Numbered from the stretch's first letter, positions 1 to 9,945 are shown. The stretch is DNA of 64,000 bases from Ariolimax columbianus (GCA_036924085.1 JAVGWX010000013.1:45106675-45170674); one strand, 5' to 3'. Notes: generated from the sequence alone by a model not told the origin. Numbers and translations are program-made.

Positions 1-385
<385 letters not shown>

Positions 386-488
386 AAAACATAAGAGTTA
401 ATATATGTATATGTGGTCATCAGAAGTAGTTTACTCTAATTTTGAGACAACAAGAAACGGTAAATTAGTTTTTCTAGAAATAATAATA

Positions 489-800
489 TTTAGAAGAAGA
501 AAAAGAACAAGAAAAAAGAAAAGAAAGAGGAAGAAGTAAAAGAATAAGACAATGAGGAAGTAGAGCGGAAGAAACAAAATATAAGAAGAAGAAAACGTGA
601 AAGAAGAAGAAAAGGGAAACTAAAAAGAAAAAGGACAGGAAGAAGAGAAGAAAAAAAAGAAAGAAGACGAAGAGTAAGAAGAAGTAGAGGAAGACTAGGA
701 AGAAAATAGAAAAGAAGAAAGAAGACGAGTTATTTGAAGAAAATGAAGAGAAGAAGAAGAAGAAGAAGAAGAAGAAGAGGAAGAGGAAGAAGAAGACGTT
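489..800. repeat. AAG/AGG-rich purine tract
   Basis: About 310 bp of almost pure purine on the + strand, dominated by AAG, AAAG and AGG, ending in a cleaner (AAG)n stretch at about 751-796. (AAG)n is also the tail of LINE-N and SINE-1 here, so this may be an expanded retroposon tail, but no element body is visible next to it. Confidence 0.9.
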
Positions 801-1180
801 CATCAACTCTCAGAATGATTCCGTTCTCTTGAGATCTTTAATCCAACACCCCCTTCTGACTGTGAAACCGCTTCTATGAATCGTTCGACCACCCAGCCTA
901 AGTCCGTACCCCGCTTGCGTACATCGATTGGCTGCCTACATATCGACACGCACTACGTCATACAACTCCGACGCTCTTATGGAGACCAAGCTCTTTTGGT
1001 CCTTTTAGACCTCTGAGAAGATTGTGGCTTAAGCAGGGAAATCTTCTTTACTGGTTCCATAAAAACTGCGCGTGAGACCGCCAGAAATAAGGTCAACAGT
1101 AAAGTAGCATCTCTTTCTTCTTTCTATCAACGGGGAAATGAGTTATTCAGTCCTTTGTTTATTTTGTAGTGCTGTGTTGT
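801..1180. other. unassigned sequence
   Basis: Unique-looking sequence between the purine tract and the R1 fragment. No exon, RNA gene or known repeat recognised. Confidence 0.3.
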
Positions 1181-1265
1181 TGTTGTTGTTGTCAATGCCC
1201 ACAATGAGTAAGTTTACTCTTTATGTGCTCCCCGGAAGGGACGTTAACTCTTTAAACCCTAAACC
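1181..1265 (-). repeat. R1 retroposon-like repeat, 3' end with (CAA)n tail
   Basis: On the minus strand this ends in CAATGAGT...GGGCATTGACAAC followed by (CAA)n at about 1181-1190. It matches the ends of R1 copies near 31070 (+) and 40249 (-). The body resumes near 1798 after about 530 bp of inserted sequence that includes a LINE-R fragment. Confidence 0.6.
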
Positions 1266-1280
1266 ATGATAAATAGATAA

Positions 1281-1632
1281 TGTTACTTCTTTTAAAAAAA
1301 AGAAAAATTGTAGACATTCTGCAAGAGTTGAGCAAAGAGGAGAACTGGTTTATCAATTACAATTTGGCTAGAAAATGCAAATACTGTGGTCACATCAAGA
1401 GACGCGATGGTCTTGAGAGACACGATGGTCTTGAGAGAACGGTGATGGAAGGTATGGTGCCAGGCAAAAGAGGAAGGGGTAGACCAAGAAGACGATGGCA
1501 CCAAGATATCCAGGAATGCCTGGGTATGACTGTGGCGGAGGCTGGAGCTTTAGCAAGAGAACGAGTTTCTTTCAGACAGACTGTGATGGGAGCGACGTTC
1601 TACAAAGGCCATGCTACATGATGATGATGATG
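1281..1632 (+). mobile_element. LINE-R (RTE-like) C-terminal fragment with (ATG)n tail
   Basis: The open frame 1280-1621 carries the C-terminal signature of RTE-like LINEs: CKYCGHIKR, then GKRGRGRPRRRW and a closing RERVSFRQTVMGATF. It ends at a short ATGATGATGATGATG tail (1618-1632), the usual kind of 3' microsatellite end. An 18-bp direct duplication within it gives the doubled peptide DGLERHDGLER. RT, endonuclease and 5' parts are absent, so this is a 5'-truncated dead copy. It sits between two parts of an R1 repeat. Confidence 0.75.
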
Positions 1633-1797
1633 ATCTTCTTAAAAGCAGGGGGTACTTCTTTGAATCACCTATATACTAAATGCTTACTAGTGAGATTAAA
1701 ATGCCATTCTAGTAAAGAACAATATTGAAAGGTTGCATTAATCAGAGTAGTCATTTCAGTTTCCGCAAAGACTATAATGGGCAGGCTAGGGCATAAT

Positions 1798-2062
1798 GTG
1801 GCGGGTTGCAGTTGTTTTCTTAACATCCCGAGCGTGCTGATGAAAGTGGACCGGGGTTCTCCGAGAGGTTTGTGTTATGGTTGGCTTCATCAGCGTGTCG
1901 TTTACTACTACGAGGATCACGTCGGTCACCAACCTCGTTAGCCAAGCTGCCACGAAAACAGCCCATTTACAAGGAGACCAGCGTGAAAGTGAGGCGGGGT
2001 TCTTTGCTAGTGTATATTTTACTCAACCCTGACCAACATGTCCAATCAATATGTTTTGCCTG
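1798..2062 (-). repeat. R1 repeat body (continuation)
   Basis: Shares the blocks GTGGCGGGTTG, CATCCCGAGCGTGCTGATGA and CACTACTACG with R1 copies at 5654, 30779 (opposite strand), 40249 and 50030. It completes the copy whose end lies at 1181-1265. Confidence 0.6.
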
Positions 2063-2640
2063 CTAGTTTCAACTCCCCCTTTTAAAGGTTTGCCTTTTTG
2101 GATTCTACTGGCGAAGGCTCGTCATTTTGAACCACAGACCGTAGTCTCTTATGTTATATCAGGATATTTAGTATTGTGCTTAGTAAAATACATTGGGCGG
2201 GGGGGGGGGGGGCGAGGTCTGGACTGGACGTCCCGCTCGTTAAAGGAAAGTGAAGCGTCTGATATAGCCTCTCCTTTCCAGGTGTAGAGATCGCCGCTGG
2301 ATTCACTGTTCGGCTTGCCGTTCAGGAGTTCCCATGCCAATGGCCTCTCCTACATTATTGTGTCCCCAGCAGCACCTTCATGAGGGGACCCCTGTTTCTT
2401 ACAGAGCCTGCTGTGGGGCGCGACCGAGTACCCGGCGGTAAAACTGGGCGGGCAGATTGGGATCTGTAGTCTTGGTTTGGCAGACAATCTAAGAGAAGGT
2501 CAACTCTTTTTCCAAACCAGGGTAGACGAAGCTCGTTAGCCTGTTCAGACAGTTCGCCTAGGAGATGGGGGGGGGGGGGGGAACTCTGATTTTAAACCCA
2601 CAATTCCCAGAGAGTGATATCTAGTTTTTGGACGATGAGA
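2063..2640. other. unassigned sequence with two poly-G tracts
   Basis: Contains G14 at 2199-2212 and G15 at 2567-2581. The stretch between them looks like repeat debris but matches no family I can define inside the window. Confidence 0.35.
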
Positions 2641-3003
2641 GTATCATCGGATGTCTCGAGTAACTAGCATCTGCGGGCAACGACTTGTGGAAACCTCGGT
2701 AGAGGGTAGGGCTACGGGAGTAAACCCAGACAGAAAATCCGGAGTGGTAGCACCTAAGGCGGATGGTTTCAAAATTGCGAACTCATTCCGGCAGCTCATG
2801 CAGCTGAGTTGGTGCCAAATTCAAATTATCATGCTTTGCATTCCTTTGGATTACACCAGCGAGGCTGAAAGGGGGACCCTGCAGTTTGGGCAGCCCAAGG
2901 TCTCAATATTCAGCGCCCAGGTTTGCGCCACGAGAGGTTACTCACAGGGTGCCACACGCATGGTCTGCAAACACTTGAGCCGCCTATGAATGAATGAATG
3001 AAA
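2641..3003 (+). repeat. putative retroposon 3' region with (TGAA)n tail
   Basis: A GC-richer block ends at 2988-3003 in a short TGAATGAATGAATGAA run, the layout of a LINE or SINE 3' end. The open frame 2651-2989 has no recognisable domain. Family not identified. Confidence 0.35.
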
Positions 3004-3395
3004 GATAAAGAACAATAACATCCGAACATTTGCTACGCATAGCCAAATGTGAGTGGATAGTGCAGTACACAAGGACTCACCCACTGAACCTACTGAAACA
3101 GTTGTTGACTACCTGGCAGCTGGGACAAATTCTGCCTAATTGGATATCAGTTCATGTAAGCTTCTTAAACACTATTTGCAAGGGACCAATCATACATGGA
3201 GGGAGAGCAGTTGGAAGAAGTGGATACCTTCACATATTTGGGCAGCTCAATTGACACAACAGAAGCTACCGAACAGAATTTGAAAATTCAAGAAGGATAT
3301 TCCTGACTTTCAACAACATATGGAAATCTAGAGAAATCAAGATTCACACCAAAGTTAGATTATTCAACGCCTGCGTCAAATCGGTATGGCTGTAT

Positions 3396-3759
3396 GGAGC
3401 GGAGACATGGAGCGGAGACATGGAGCGGAGACATGGAGCGAAGACACGGAGCGGAGACATGGAGCGGAGACATGGAGCGGAGACATGGAGCGGAGACATG
3501 GAGCGGAGACACGGAGCGGAGACACGGAGCGGAGACACGGAGCGGAGACATGGAGAGGAGACATGGAGCGGAGACATGGAGCGGAGACACAGAGCGGAGA
3601 CATGGAGCGGAGACATGGAGCGGAGACACGGAGCGGAGACACGGAGCGGAGACATGGAGAGGAGACATGGAGCGGAGACATGGAGCGGAGACACGGAGCG
3701 GAGACACAGAGCGGAGACACGGAGCGGACACACGGAGCGGAGACACGGAGCGGAGACAT
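3396..3759. repeat. 13-bp minisatellite derived from LINE codons (about 28 copies)
   Basis: The unit GGAGCGGAGACAT (with T/C variants giving ACACGG) repeats about 28 times. The first unit coincides exactly with the GAET codons of the LINE motif LYGAETW. Because 13 is not a multiple of 3 and no frame of the unit contains a stop, all six frames are open, producing overlapping spurious frames with a 13-residue period (MERRHGAETWSGD on +). Confidence 0.95.
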
Positions 3760-3971
3760 AGAGAACGACCAAGGCGATACAACAAAGACTCCAGTCTTTC
3801 GTTAACATATGTCTAAGAATGATAATGAGCGTAACGTGACGGGACATGGTGAGAAATGAAGACGTATGGGAAAGGAGGCAACAACATCCACTTGATCAAC
3901 AAATTAATACGCCACGGAAGCTCCTGTTCAGGATAACCAGAGAGGCTCTTACTAGGAATCATCAATGGAAG

Positions 3972-4092
3972 ACAAGAGAGAGAGATAGAGAGAGAGTGAG
4001 AGAGAGAGAAAGGGAGAGGGAGAGAGAGAGAGAGGGAGAGAGAGAGGGAGAGAGAGAGAGGGAGAGAGATAGAGGGAGAGAGAGAGAGACCT
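3972..4092. repeat. (GA)n microsatellite inside the LINE-R remnant
   Basis: A (GA)n tract with GGGA variants, starting where a related copy at 41160 encodes the basic GKRSRGRPR block. It looks like slippage growth from AGAGAG in Arg/Glu codons. Confidence 0.9.
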
Positions 4093-4287
4093 AAAAATAC
4101 ACGGAGAAAGGAATGTGAGAAGGAACTAAGATTCAATTATTACTCCAGGAGAATTTCAGAAAGAGCAGCCCATGACCGTGTTTGCTGTCGGGATGTTGTT
4201 AATGATCTAGGCACAGAGAGGAGCGACGGGCTTTGATTGGTTGATTGATATCACATGAGAAGTGTTACTGTTTCATATTTAGTGATG

Positions 4288-4624
4288 AGCGCTTGAGCTG
4301 CAGCGGTCAGCGACACATTCTGACTGCTAGCGTCAGGGCCTGCGAACCAGAGCTGCCAAGACTCTTTTACACCTGTGCGCGGTGATCCTGGATAACAGGC
4401 TGCAATAGAGCAGACTGGCTAGGTAGAAGGGACCGAAGAGGGAAGGCTAAATCAGTACTCAAAGAAGTCTGCTGAATTCGGATGTGTGGGACCGAAAGGT
4501 TCAAATATAGCAGTCCAACTGTAAACCATGACACAACGCATTCCGTTCTCCGGACTACATCCTGTTGCTTGCAAATCCCTTTTCAGGGCTTGGTAGCGGG
4601 AGATTGAGACTAAAGAAGAAGAAG
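4288..4624 (+). mobile_element. SINE-1, full-length reference copy with 13-bp target-site duplication
   Basis: This 337-bp element is flanked by the direct repeat ATATTTAGTGATG at 4275-4287 and 4625-4637 and ends in (AAG)n. Its 3' part contains CCGAAAGGT, CCGTTCTCCGGACTACATCC and a stem-loop around CCCTTTTCAGGG. The same sequence recurs at 9848, 12445, 20650 (minus), 45230, 47987 and 55140. No convincing box A/box B promoter is visible in the 5' part, so a tRNA origin is unproven. The tail is the same triplet as in LINE-N. Confidence 0.85.
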
Positions 4625-4654
4625 ATATTTAGTGATGTTATTGAATTGACGACT

Positions 4655-5035
4655 CGGTACACAGCCTGTTGAATGGTAACGGGGGTTTGGCAGAGATGGG
4701 CACACAAAGATCTTCAGACTCAGAACGGGACAGTGCAGACTCAAGGCCCGCCTTCACAGAAAGGGTCTCAGAGACACCGCCACATGCGATAGCGGAGCAC
4801 CCAAACAAACACCAGAACATGTCCTGCAGGACTGCTCCACTTATACAGACCAAAGAGAGATGGTTTGACCCGTGGGAGCGACCATGCCCGAAAAGCTTTA
4901 GAAGACTAGCAAAGACCGGAAACGCATCTCTCCATCGTGAACCTCACCGTACTAGAAGTATAGTATTAGTTGATCGATGAAGAAGCAGAAGGAGGAGGAC
5001 GAGGAGGAGGAGGAGGAGGAGGATTGCAACAGGGT
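4655..5035 (+). mobile_element. LINE-N-related C-terminus with purine triplet tail
   Basis: In one frame it reads KIFRLRTGQCRLKARL, then a CCHC-like knuckle (GAPKQTPEHVLQDC, with the second Cys replaced by Ser) and STYTDQRE, the arrangement seen after RNase H in LINE-N. It ends at a (GAA/GGA)n tail (about 4978-5024). It is a diverged, 5'-truncated relative of the LINE-N copies. Confidence 0.65.
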
Positions 5036-5290
5036 TCAGAACTTAATTACTTTCATTTGTATGTATCTTCGATCTCCCCTGTATCTCTCCTTTCAAACGC
5101 TTTTATTTAGCTTCACTCGTTAATTAGTTTTGGGTCAAATCTTGTGTTGGGAAGTTGAGACACTTCCCGAAAAGCCAAAGAGCTGATCTTTTCAGAACAG
5201 GAACAAACCCCGATGGCAAATACACTTTAATGATATTTTTGGGGACAATATAGGGCAATTGTTGCAAATCTGTGCCATTTATTCACAGGC
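5036..5290. other. unassigned sequence
   Basis: No feature recognised. Confidence 0.3.
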
Positions 5291-5295
5291 GGATA

Positions 5296-5400
5296 TATGA
5301 GTGTGTGTGGGTGCGTGCATATGAGTGTGTGTGTGTTGGTGCGTGCATATGTACGTGTGTATATGCGAATGTGTGTTTGCGTGCGTATGTGTATTTGTGT
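5296..5400. repeat. GT-rich low-complexity tract
   Basis: Irregular GTGTGTG/GTGCGTGCATATG repeats. Confidence 0.8.
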
Positions 5401-5653
5401 AATAATATTACAGACTTTGGTAAGCGTATGCCGATTCAAATGTTTCGGCAATTTATGCATTTTCTGTTTTTAGTTTTGAAGAAACAATAGATAATACAAA
5501 ACAGTTTTGCTTAACTTCACTTTTTCTTTATTTCTCTTTTCTTTATTTCTTTCTGTGATATCTGTCTCTCTTTTTATTTTTTCCTTCTCCCCATACCCCC
5601 TTCCAAAATTACTCTTCTCTCCCAATTTTGCTTATTTCGTTTCCTTGGTTGGT

Positions 5654-5899
5654 TGGTGTATAATGCTCACAATGGGTTGGTAACCATTTTGTGCGTCATG
5701 AAAAAGGCAGAATGTAGTATCTTTCCTGACATCCCGAGTGTGCTGATGAAGTGGCCCGGGGTCCTCCAGGCGGTTGTGCAATGCTTAACTTCATCTGCGT
5801 GTCACTCACTACTACGGGGATTGATCACGTCGAACCTCACCTTGTTAACCAGTCTGTTGTCATCGACAACAGCCCGTTTCCAGGACGACCAACGAGGAG
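5654..5899 (-). repeat. R1 repeat body
   Basis: Shares the blocks ATCCCGAGTGTGCTGATGA, GGTCCTCCAGGCGGTTGTG and CACTACTACGGGGAT with the other R1 copies. It runs straight into the 97-bp array, which is an amplification of its outer unit. Confidence 0.65.
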
Positions 5900-6578
5900 G
5901 TCAGGTGAGGGTCTTGGCCAGTATATTTCTCCTGATCCTGGCTAACATTGTCGGACCAGTGTGCTTTGCCTGATCAGACGTTAGCCTCATCGTCCCGTCA
6001 GGTGAGGGTCTTGGCCAGTATATTTCTCCTGATCCTGGCTAACATTGTCTGACCAGTGTGCTTTGCCTGATCAGACGTTAGCCTAATCGTCCCGTCAGGT
6101 GAGGGTCTTGGTCAGTATATTTCTCCTGAACCTGGCTAACATAGTCTGACCAGTGTGCTTTGCCTGATCAGACGTTAGCCTCATCGTCCCGTCAGGTGAG
6201 GGTCTTGGCCAGTATATTTCTCCTGATCCTGGCTAACATTGTCGGACCAGTGTGCTTTGCCTGATCAGACGTTAGCCTCATCGTCCCGTCAGGTGAGGGT
6301 CTTGTCCAGTATATTTCTCCTGGCTCTGGCTAACATTGTCTAATCAGTGTGCATTGCCTGACCAGACGTTAGCCTCATCGTCCCGTCAGGTGAGGGTCTT
6401 GTCCAGTATATTTCTCCTGGCTCTGGCTAACATTGTCGGACCAGTGTGCTTTGCCTGATCAGACGTTAGCCTCATCGTCCCGTCAGGTGAGGGTCTTGTC
6501 CAGTATATTTCTCCTGGCTCTGGCTAACATTGTCTGACCAGTGTGCATTGCCTGACCAGACGTTAGCCTCACCCTCCG
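5900..6578. repeat. 97-bp tandem array, seven copies
   Basis: GTCAGGTGAGGGTCTTG recurs at 5900, 5997, 6094, 6191, 6288, 6385 and 6482, an exact 97-bp period. The unit corresponds to the terminal part of R1, present once near 30790 (other strand) and about twice at 40540 and 50260. Copies are highly alike, so the amplification is recent relative to the R1 body. Confidence 0.95.
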
Positions 6579-6669
6579 TCCCTCTTTCTTTCTCTTGAAA
6601 ATGTGTCTAAACCTTTGTTGTCTCTTGTATAAACTTCACTGTCTTTTGTAATTCACGTATAGGTCTATT

Positions 6670-7650
6670 AAGTGGATCTTACAGTGTTGTTTCTATGGGC
6701 CAGTGCTTTTTTTCTTTTCTGTACATCATATTCGGGACAGTTCTGTTTGTTTTTCCTTTCCTCTTTATTTCTCTCCTATTTCTTGTTATCTCCTTTTTTC
6801 GTTTTCACTCTTTTGTTGTTTTCTGTCTTTCCTTTTCCTTTCGCTTTCTTTCTCTTTCTGTATGTCTCTGTCTACCTCACTTCCTTTGCCTCACTCTCGC
6901 CCTTATATGTATTTCTCTCTCAGCTCTTGCTTTTTCTCATTTCTCTTTCTCCCCCACCCCTCCTCCCTCTCTTATTTCTTTCTCTCTCCACTCCCTTCTT
7001 TTTTTCTTCTCTTCTTTCTTTTTCTGTCCCTTTTCTTTCTTTCTCTCCACTTATTTCTGTTCTCTTCCCCATCTTTCTTTATCTCTGCTCCTTATTTCTT
7101 TCTTTCTCTCTGCCCCTTATTTCTTTTTTTCTCTCCCCATCTTTCTTCTCTTTGCTCCTTATTTCTTCCTTTTTCTCCCCATCTTTCTTTCTCTTTGCCC
7201 CTTATTTCTGTCTTTTTCTCCCCATCTTTCTTTCTCTTTGACCCTTATTTCTTTCTTTCTCTGCACTTCTTTCTGTTCTCTTCCCCATCTTTCTTTCTCT
7301 CTGCCCTTATTTCGTTCTTTCTCCACTTCTTCCTTTCTCTCCACTCCTCTCTTTCTCTCTGCTCTGTTATTTTTTCTTTTTGCCTCACTTTCTTTTTCTC
7401 CCCATCTTTCTTTCTCTCTACCCCTTGTTTCTTTCCTTCTCTCCACTTCTTTCTTTTTATTTCCTCCTCTTGCTTTCTCTCCCTACCTTTCTTTCTCTCA
7501 TTTTTCATTCCTTCCACTCTTTTTTCATTGTCTATCCCTCCCTGCCTTTCAAATTTTTAGTTCTCCCTCCCTTCTATTCTTCTTCCCCCCCCCCTCCCCA
7601 CACACTCCCTGCTGTTCTTCCTCTCCCCTCTCTCTCTCTCTTTCAACCCA
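6670..7650. repeat. polypyrimidine tract upstream of an EHBP1 exon
   Basis: About 1 kb of nearly pure C/T on the + strand, with a loose repeat like CCCCATCTTTCTTTCTCT. It ends about 45 bp before a splice acceptor at 7696. Long frames through it (Phe/Leu/Ser-rich on +, Arg/Lys/Glu-rich on -) are compositional artefacts. Confidence 0.9.
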
Positions 7651-7696
7651 TGGGAATTAAACCCAGGTGATAATAATTCATTCCTTTTCTCAACAG

Positions 7697-7770
7697 AGAA
7701 AAGGAGGACGATCTTGAGAGAAGGTTCGAACTACTAAACAGAGAGCTGAGAGCAATGATGGCCATAGAAG
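7697..7770 (+). CDS. EHBP1: EHBP1-like exon (bMERB domain, part 1 of 3)
   Basis: Seen: an acceptor CAACAG with a pyrimidine-rich run precedes the exon and the donor GTAAGC follows at 7771. One base completes an upstream codon, then 24 codons begin EKEDDLERRFELLNREL, and one base is left over. Known: this is the charged helical bMERB (DUF3585) domain of EHBP1/MICAL-family proteins, which binds Rab8/Rab10-type GTPases on tubular endosomes; the wording fits EHBP1 best. Inferred: the preceding exons lie upstream of the window, since none was found at 1-7696. Splicing G|AA to the exon at 33720 regenerates a Glu codon and keeps the frame. The intron that follows is 25,949 bp. Confidence 0.8.
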
Positions 7771-7815
7771 GTAAGCCTGCTCGTTGTTAGTGTGGCTGTT
7801 CTATGTTAGGGTTGT

Positions 7816-8418
7816 CGGTTCTTGTGCGTTAATTCACCCATTCTGAAAATTTTATACCATTCAATGACCACACGGGTTTCCGTACAAAAATAATTAAAAG
7901 TATCTAGCTACAGGAGGCAAAAATTCTGTGATGTCCTGCAGAATCTTGTCGAACGGGTCTAACTGACGGACTTTATTCCGATGTCGCCACAGAAACTCAC
8001 ACATGTAGAAATCTATCATGTGTCTGTGTGTTCCGTTTTGGTTAGGGTTAGGGTTAGGTGCCCTCTAACAATGGGCCAGACGAACAGGAATGTCCTGCTG
8101 ACATGTACGACATCTCTAACGATCTTGGCGAATTGTGAGAGACAAAAGTCATAACATAATTTTTAGCACACAGTCGGACGGTGTGTATAATTCGTCTTTC
8201 CTGCAAAACTGCACACAATTTATTTTCTTGCGCGTCAAATGTGACAACTGCAAGAAATCCATCTTCCACGTACGGTGTTAGATCTGTTGAATAACATGGA
8301 CATAGGTTTACCTCGCGAATTGAAGACGCGCGAATTGAAAAGTATGGTGCTTCGTGTGGCTACATTCTACTAAATTTGACCTATTATAATCCGTGGGTGA
8401 ATTAACGCACAAGTACCG
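7816..8418. mobile_element. 603-bp non-autonomous DNA transposon with 25-bp terminal inverted repeats
   Basis: The ends 7816-7840 and 8394-8418 are inverted repeats matching at 24 of 25 bases, with the core CTTGTGCGTTAATTCACCCA. No transposase frame lies inside. The interior contains TTAGGGTTAGGGTTAGG at about 8042. I see no clear target-site duplication, so the superfamily is not assigned. It starts 45 bp after an EHBP1 splice donor. Confidence 0.75.
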
Positions 8419-8429
8419 GGCTGTCTTCC

Positions 8430-8734
8430 CCCTTTGGCCAGGCACGCTACTTCCATCCACAGGTTGGGTCATTTTGGTTATAACAGGGCGATCAAGATGC
8501 TGAGCAGTGGATGGGTTGCAGCAGTCAGCGAGCTAATGCAATACATTTTACTGAATGTTTGAAGGCCTCAATACCGCTGTACACTTTCTCCCGAAGGGGA
8601 GTCGGCGTGGGCCACATCCTTTCCATGAGATCTGTATGCTGGTGTCAGTGCTGAAGTATATGAGTAGATGCCATATTTGCCAGGCTGTAGCGTAGGCTGG
8701 TGGTACCTATCTTGAATTTGGGATCAAAATCCTG
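8430..8734. other. repeat debris with a SINE-1-like 5' scrap
   Basis: The stretch GATCAAGATGCTGAGCAG (about 8490) also occurs, inverted, just outside the SINE-1 copy near 21020, so part of this is SINE-1-related. The remainder is unassigned. Confidence 0.35.
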
Positions 8735-9846
8735 GATGAATTGTAGCGGGCAGCTACCCCAAGGCTTCGATAGAGTAGACAGAAATGAACTATGGGTCAT
8801 CCTAGATGACTACAGAGTACAGGGACAGCTATTAGAGAATATTAGAGCACTGTACCAAAGGTGTCAAAGTATAGTAAGATCAGAACAACAGATTGGTCTG
8901 ACCGAAACAAGGGAGATAACAACCGGGATGAGACAGGGGTGTGTGTTGTCGCCACTAGTCTTCAACACATATATGGATAAAATAATGCTGGAGGCCAAAT
9001 TGGAGCATTTGTCAAGAAATGCAGAGGAAGAAAGGACAGAGGCTGATCAGTTAAATGAAGTTATTTTTGCAGATGATCAATCTCTACTTTACAAGAGTGA
9101 AGATGACCTGCAGCAACATCTGCCGGCGCTCAACTCTGTACGTGAAAGATACAGTACGAGAACGAAAACATCCACAACAGAAACTATGCAGATAAGCAGA
9201 TCTCCTGGACACATGAACATTATGTTAAACAGGACCAAGATCAAACAAGTGCAGGAGTTCAAGTACTTGGGCAGTGTTTTCACACAGGATGGAGGTTTAG
9301 ACAGAGAGATTGAGATCAGATGTCAAAAGCAAGTATGCTTGAATACCAGCTGTCACCATTATTGAAACACCCTAACATAATCATATCCACAAAAAGAATG
9401 CTAATCAACAGTATATTCATGTCAATTCTCTGTTACCAGGCCCAAACTTTAACTTTAACAAAAACTCTAGAGAGAAAGATCACGACATGTGAGATGAGAT
9501 GCCTCCGGAAAACAATCAACGTAACTAGGAGAGACAGAATGCGCAATAAAGATGTAAGAAGAATAGTTGAAACAAGACCCTGCTGTGAATATATTGATGA
9601 AGTGAGAATCAATTGGTTCGGCCACCTAATGCGAATGCATCTTGACCAACTACCCATGTGCGTCTATAACGCACGACGTTCGGGTTTTCACAACCTTGGC
9701 AGACCGAGAACTGAATGGATAGGAAATGTTGCGGATATTCTAAATCGTTATGAGATGATGACCACGACAATGACACATCTAGCCCTGGACAGAAAACTAC
9801 GGCTTCCCACGACACCTCACGGCACAAGTGGATAAGACAAGACAAG
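8735..9846 (+). mobile_element. LINE-H reverse transcriptase remnant
   Basis: Two overlapping frames (8700-9365 and 9320-9835) together encode the last half of a non-LTR RT: GFDRVDRNELW, TGMRQGCVLSPLVFN, the catalytic FADD in VIFADDQSLLY (about 9064-9096), VQEFKYLGSVFTQDGG, then after a frameshift around 9330-9345 MLINSIFMSILCYQAQTL, WFGHLMRM, GRPRTEWI and the end HLALDRKLRLPTTPHGTSG followed by a stop. A short AAGAC repeat (about 9834-9846) looks like the tail. The endonuclease is missing and the frame is broken, so it is dead. Confidence 0.85.
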
Positions 9847-9847
9847 C

Positions 9848-9945
9848 GACCCAAAGCTGGCTGCTAGCATCAGGGCTAACAACCCAGAGCCACCAAGAGA
9901 CCCTTCTCCATCTTCACATGGTGATCCTGGATAACAGGGCGGACT
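9848..9945 (+). mobile_element. SINE-1 5' fragment
   Basis: GCGACCC...TGCTAGCATCAGGGC...CAGAGCCACCAAGA...GGTGATCCTGGATAACAGG matches the first third of the SINE-1 at 4288. Confidence 0.65.

Larger units (their letters stand above)
3190..4250 (+). mobile_element. LINE-R remnant: RT C-terminus interrupted by two tandem-repeat expansions
   Basis: Reading through frame breaks shows the C-terminus of an RTE-like LINE: EEVDTFTYLGSSIDTT (about 3208-3255), LYGAETW (3390-3410), then after a 13-bp minisatellite SFVNICLRMIMSV, VRNEDVWERRQQHPLDQQI and ITREALTRN, and after a (GA)n tract RISERAAHDRV and VVNDLGTERSDGL. It ends at a TTGATTGGTTGATTGAT tail (about 4233-4250). Both expansions sit inside former codons. 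Stops and frame shifts show it is dead. Related 3' ends lie at 41090, 51370 and 51655. Confidence 0.8.

Noticed and set aside
474..806. Phe/Ser-rich minus-strand frame
   Set aside because: Translation of an AAG-rich purine tract.
3344..3847. Six overlapping long frames on both strands, looking like a 13-residue repeat protein
   Set aside because: They are six-frame by-products of a 13-bp repeat unit without stops, inside a dead LINE.
6672..7660. 321-codon hydrophobic Phe/Leu/Ser protein
   Set aside because: Pure pyrimidine tract: several frames are open at once and no domain or gene structure is present.
8042..8058. (TTAGGG)3 as a telomere relic
   Set aside because: Only three units, inside a TIR element; too short for a chromosome-end fusion.
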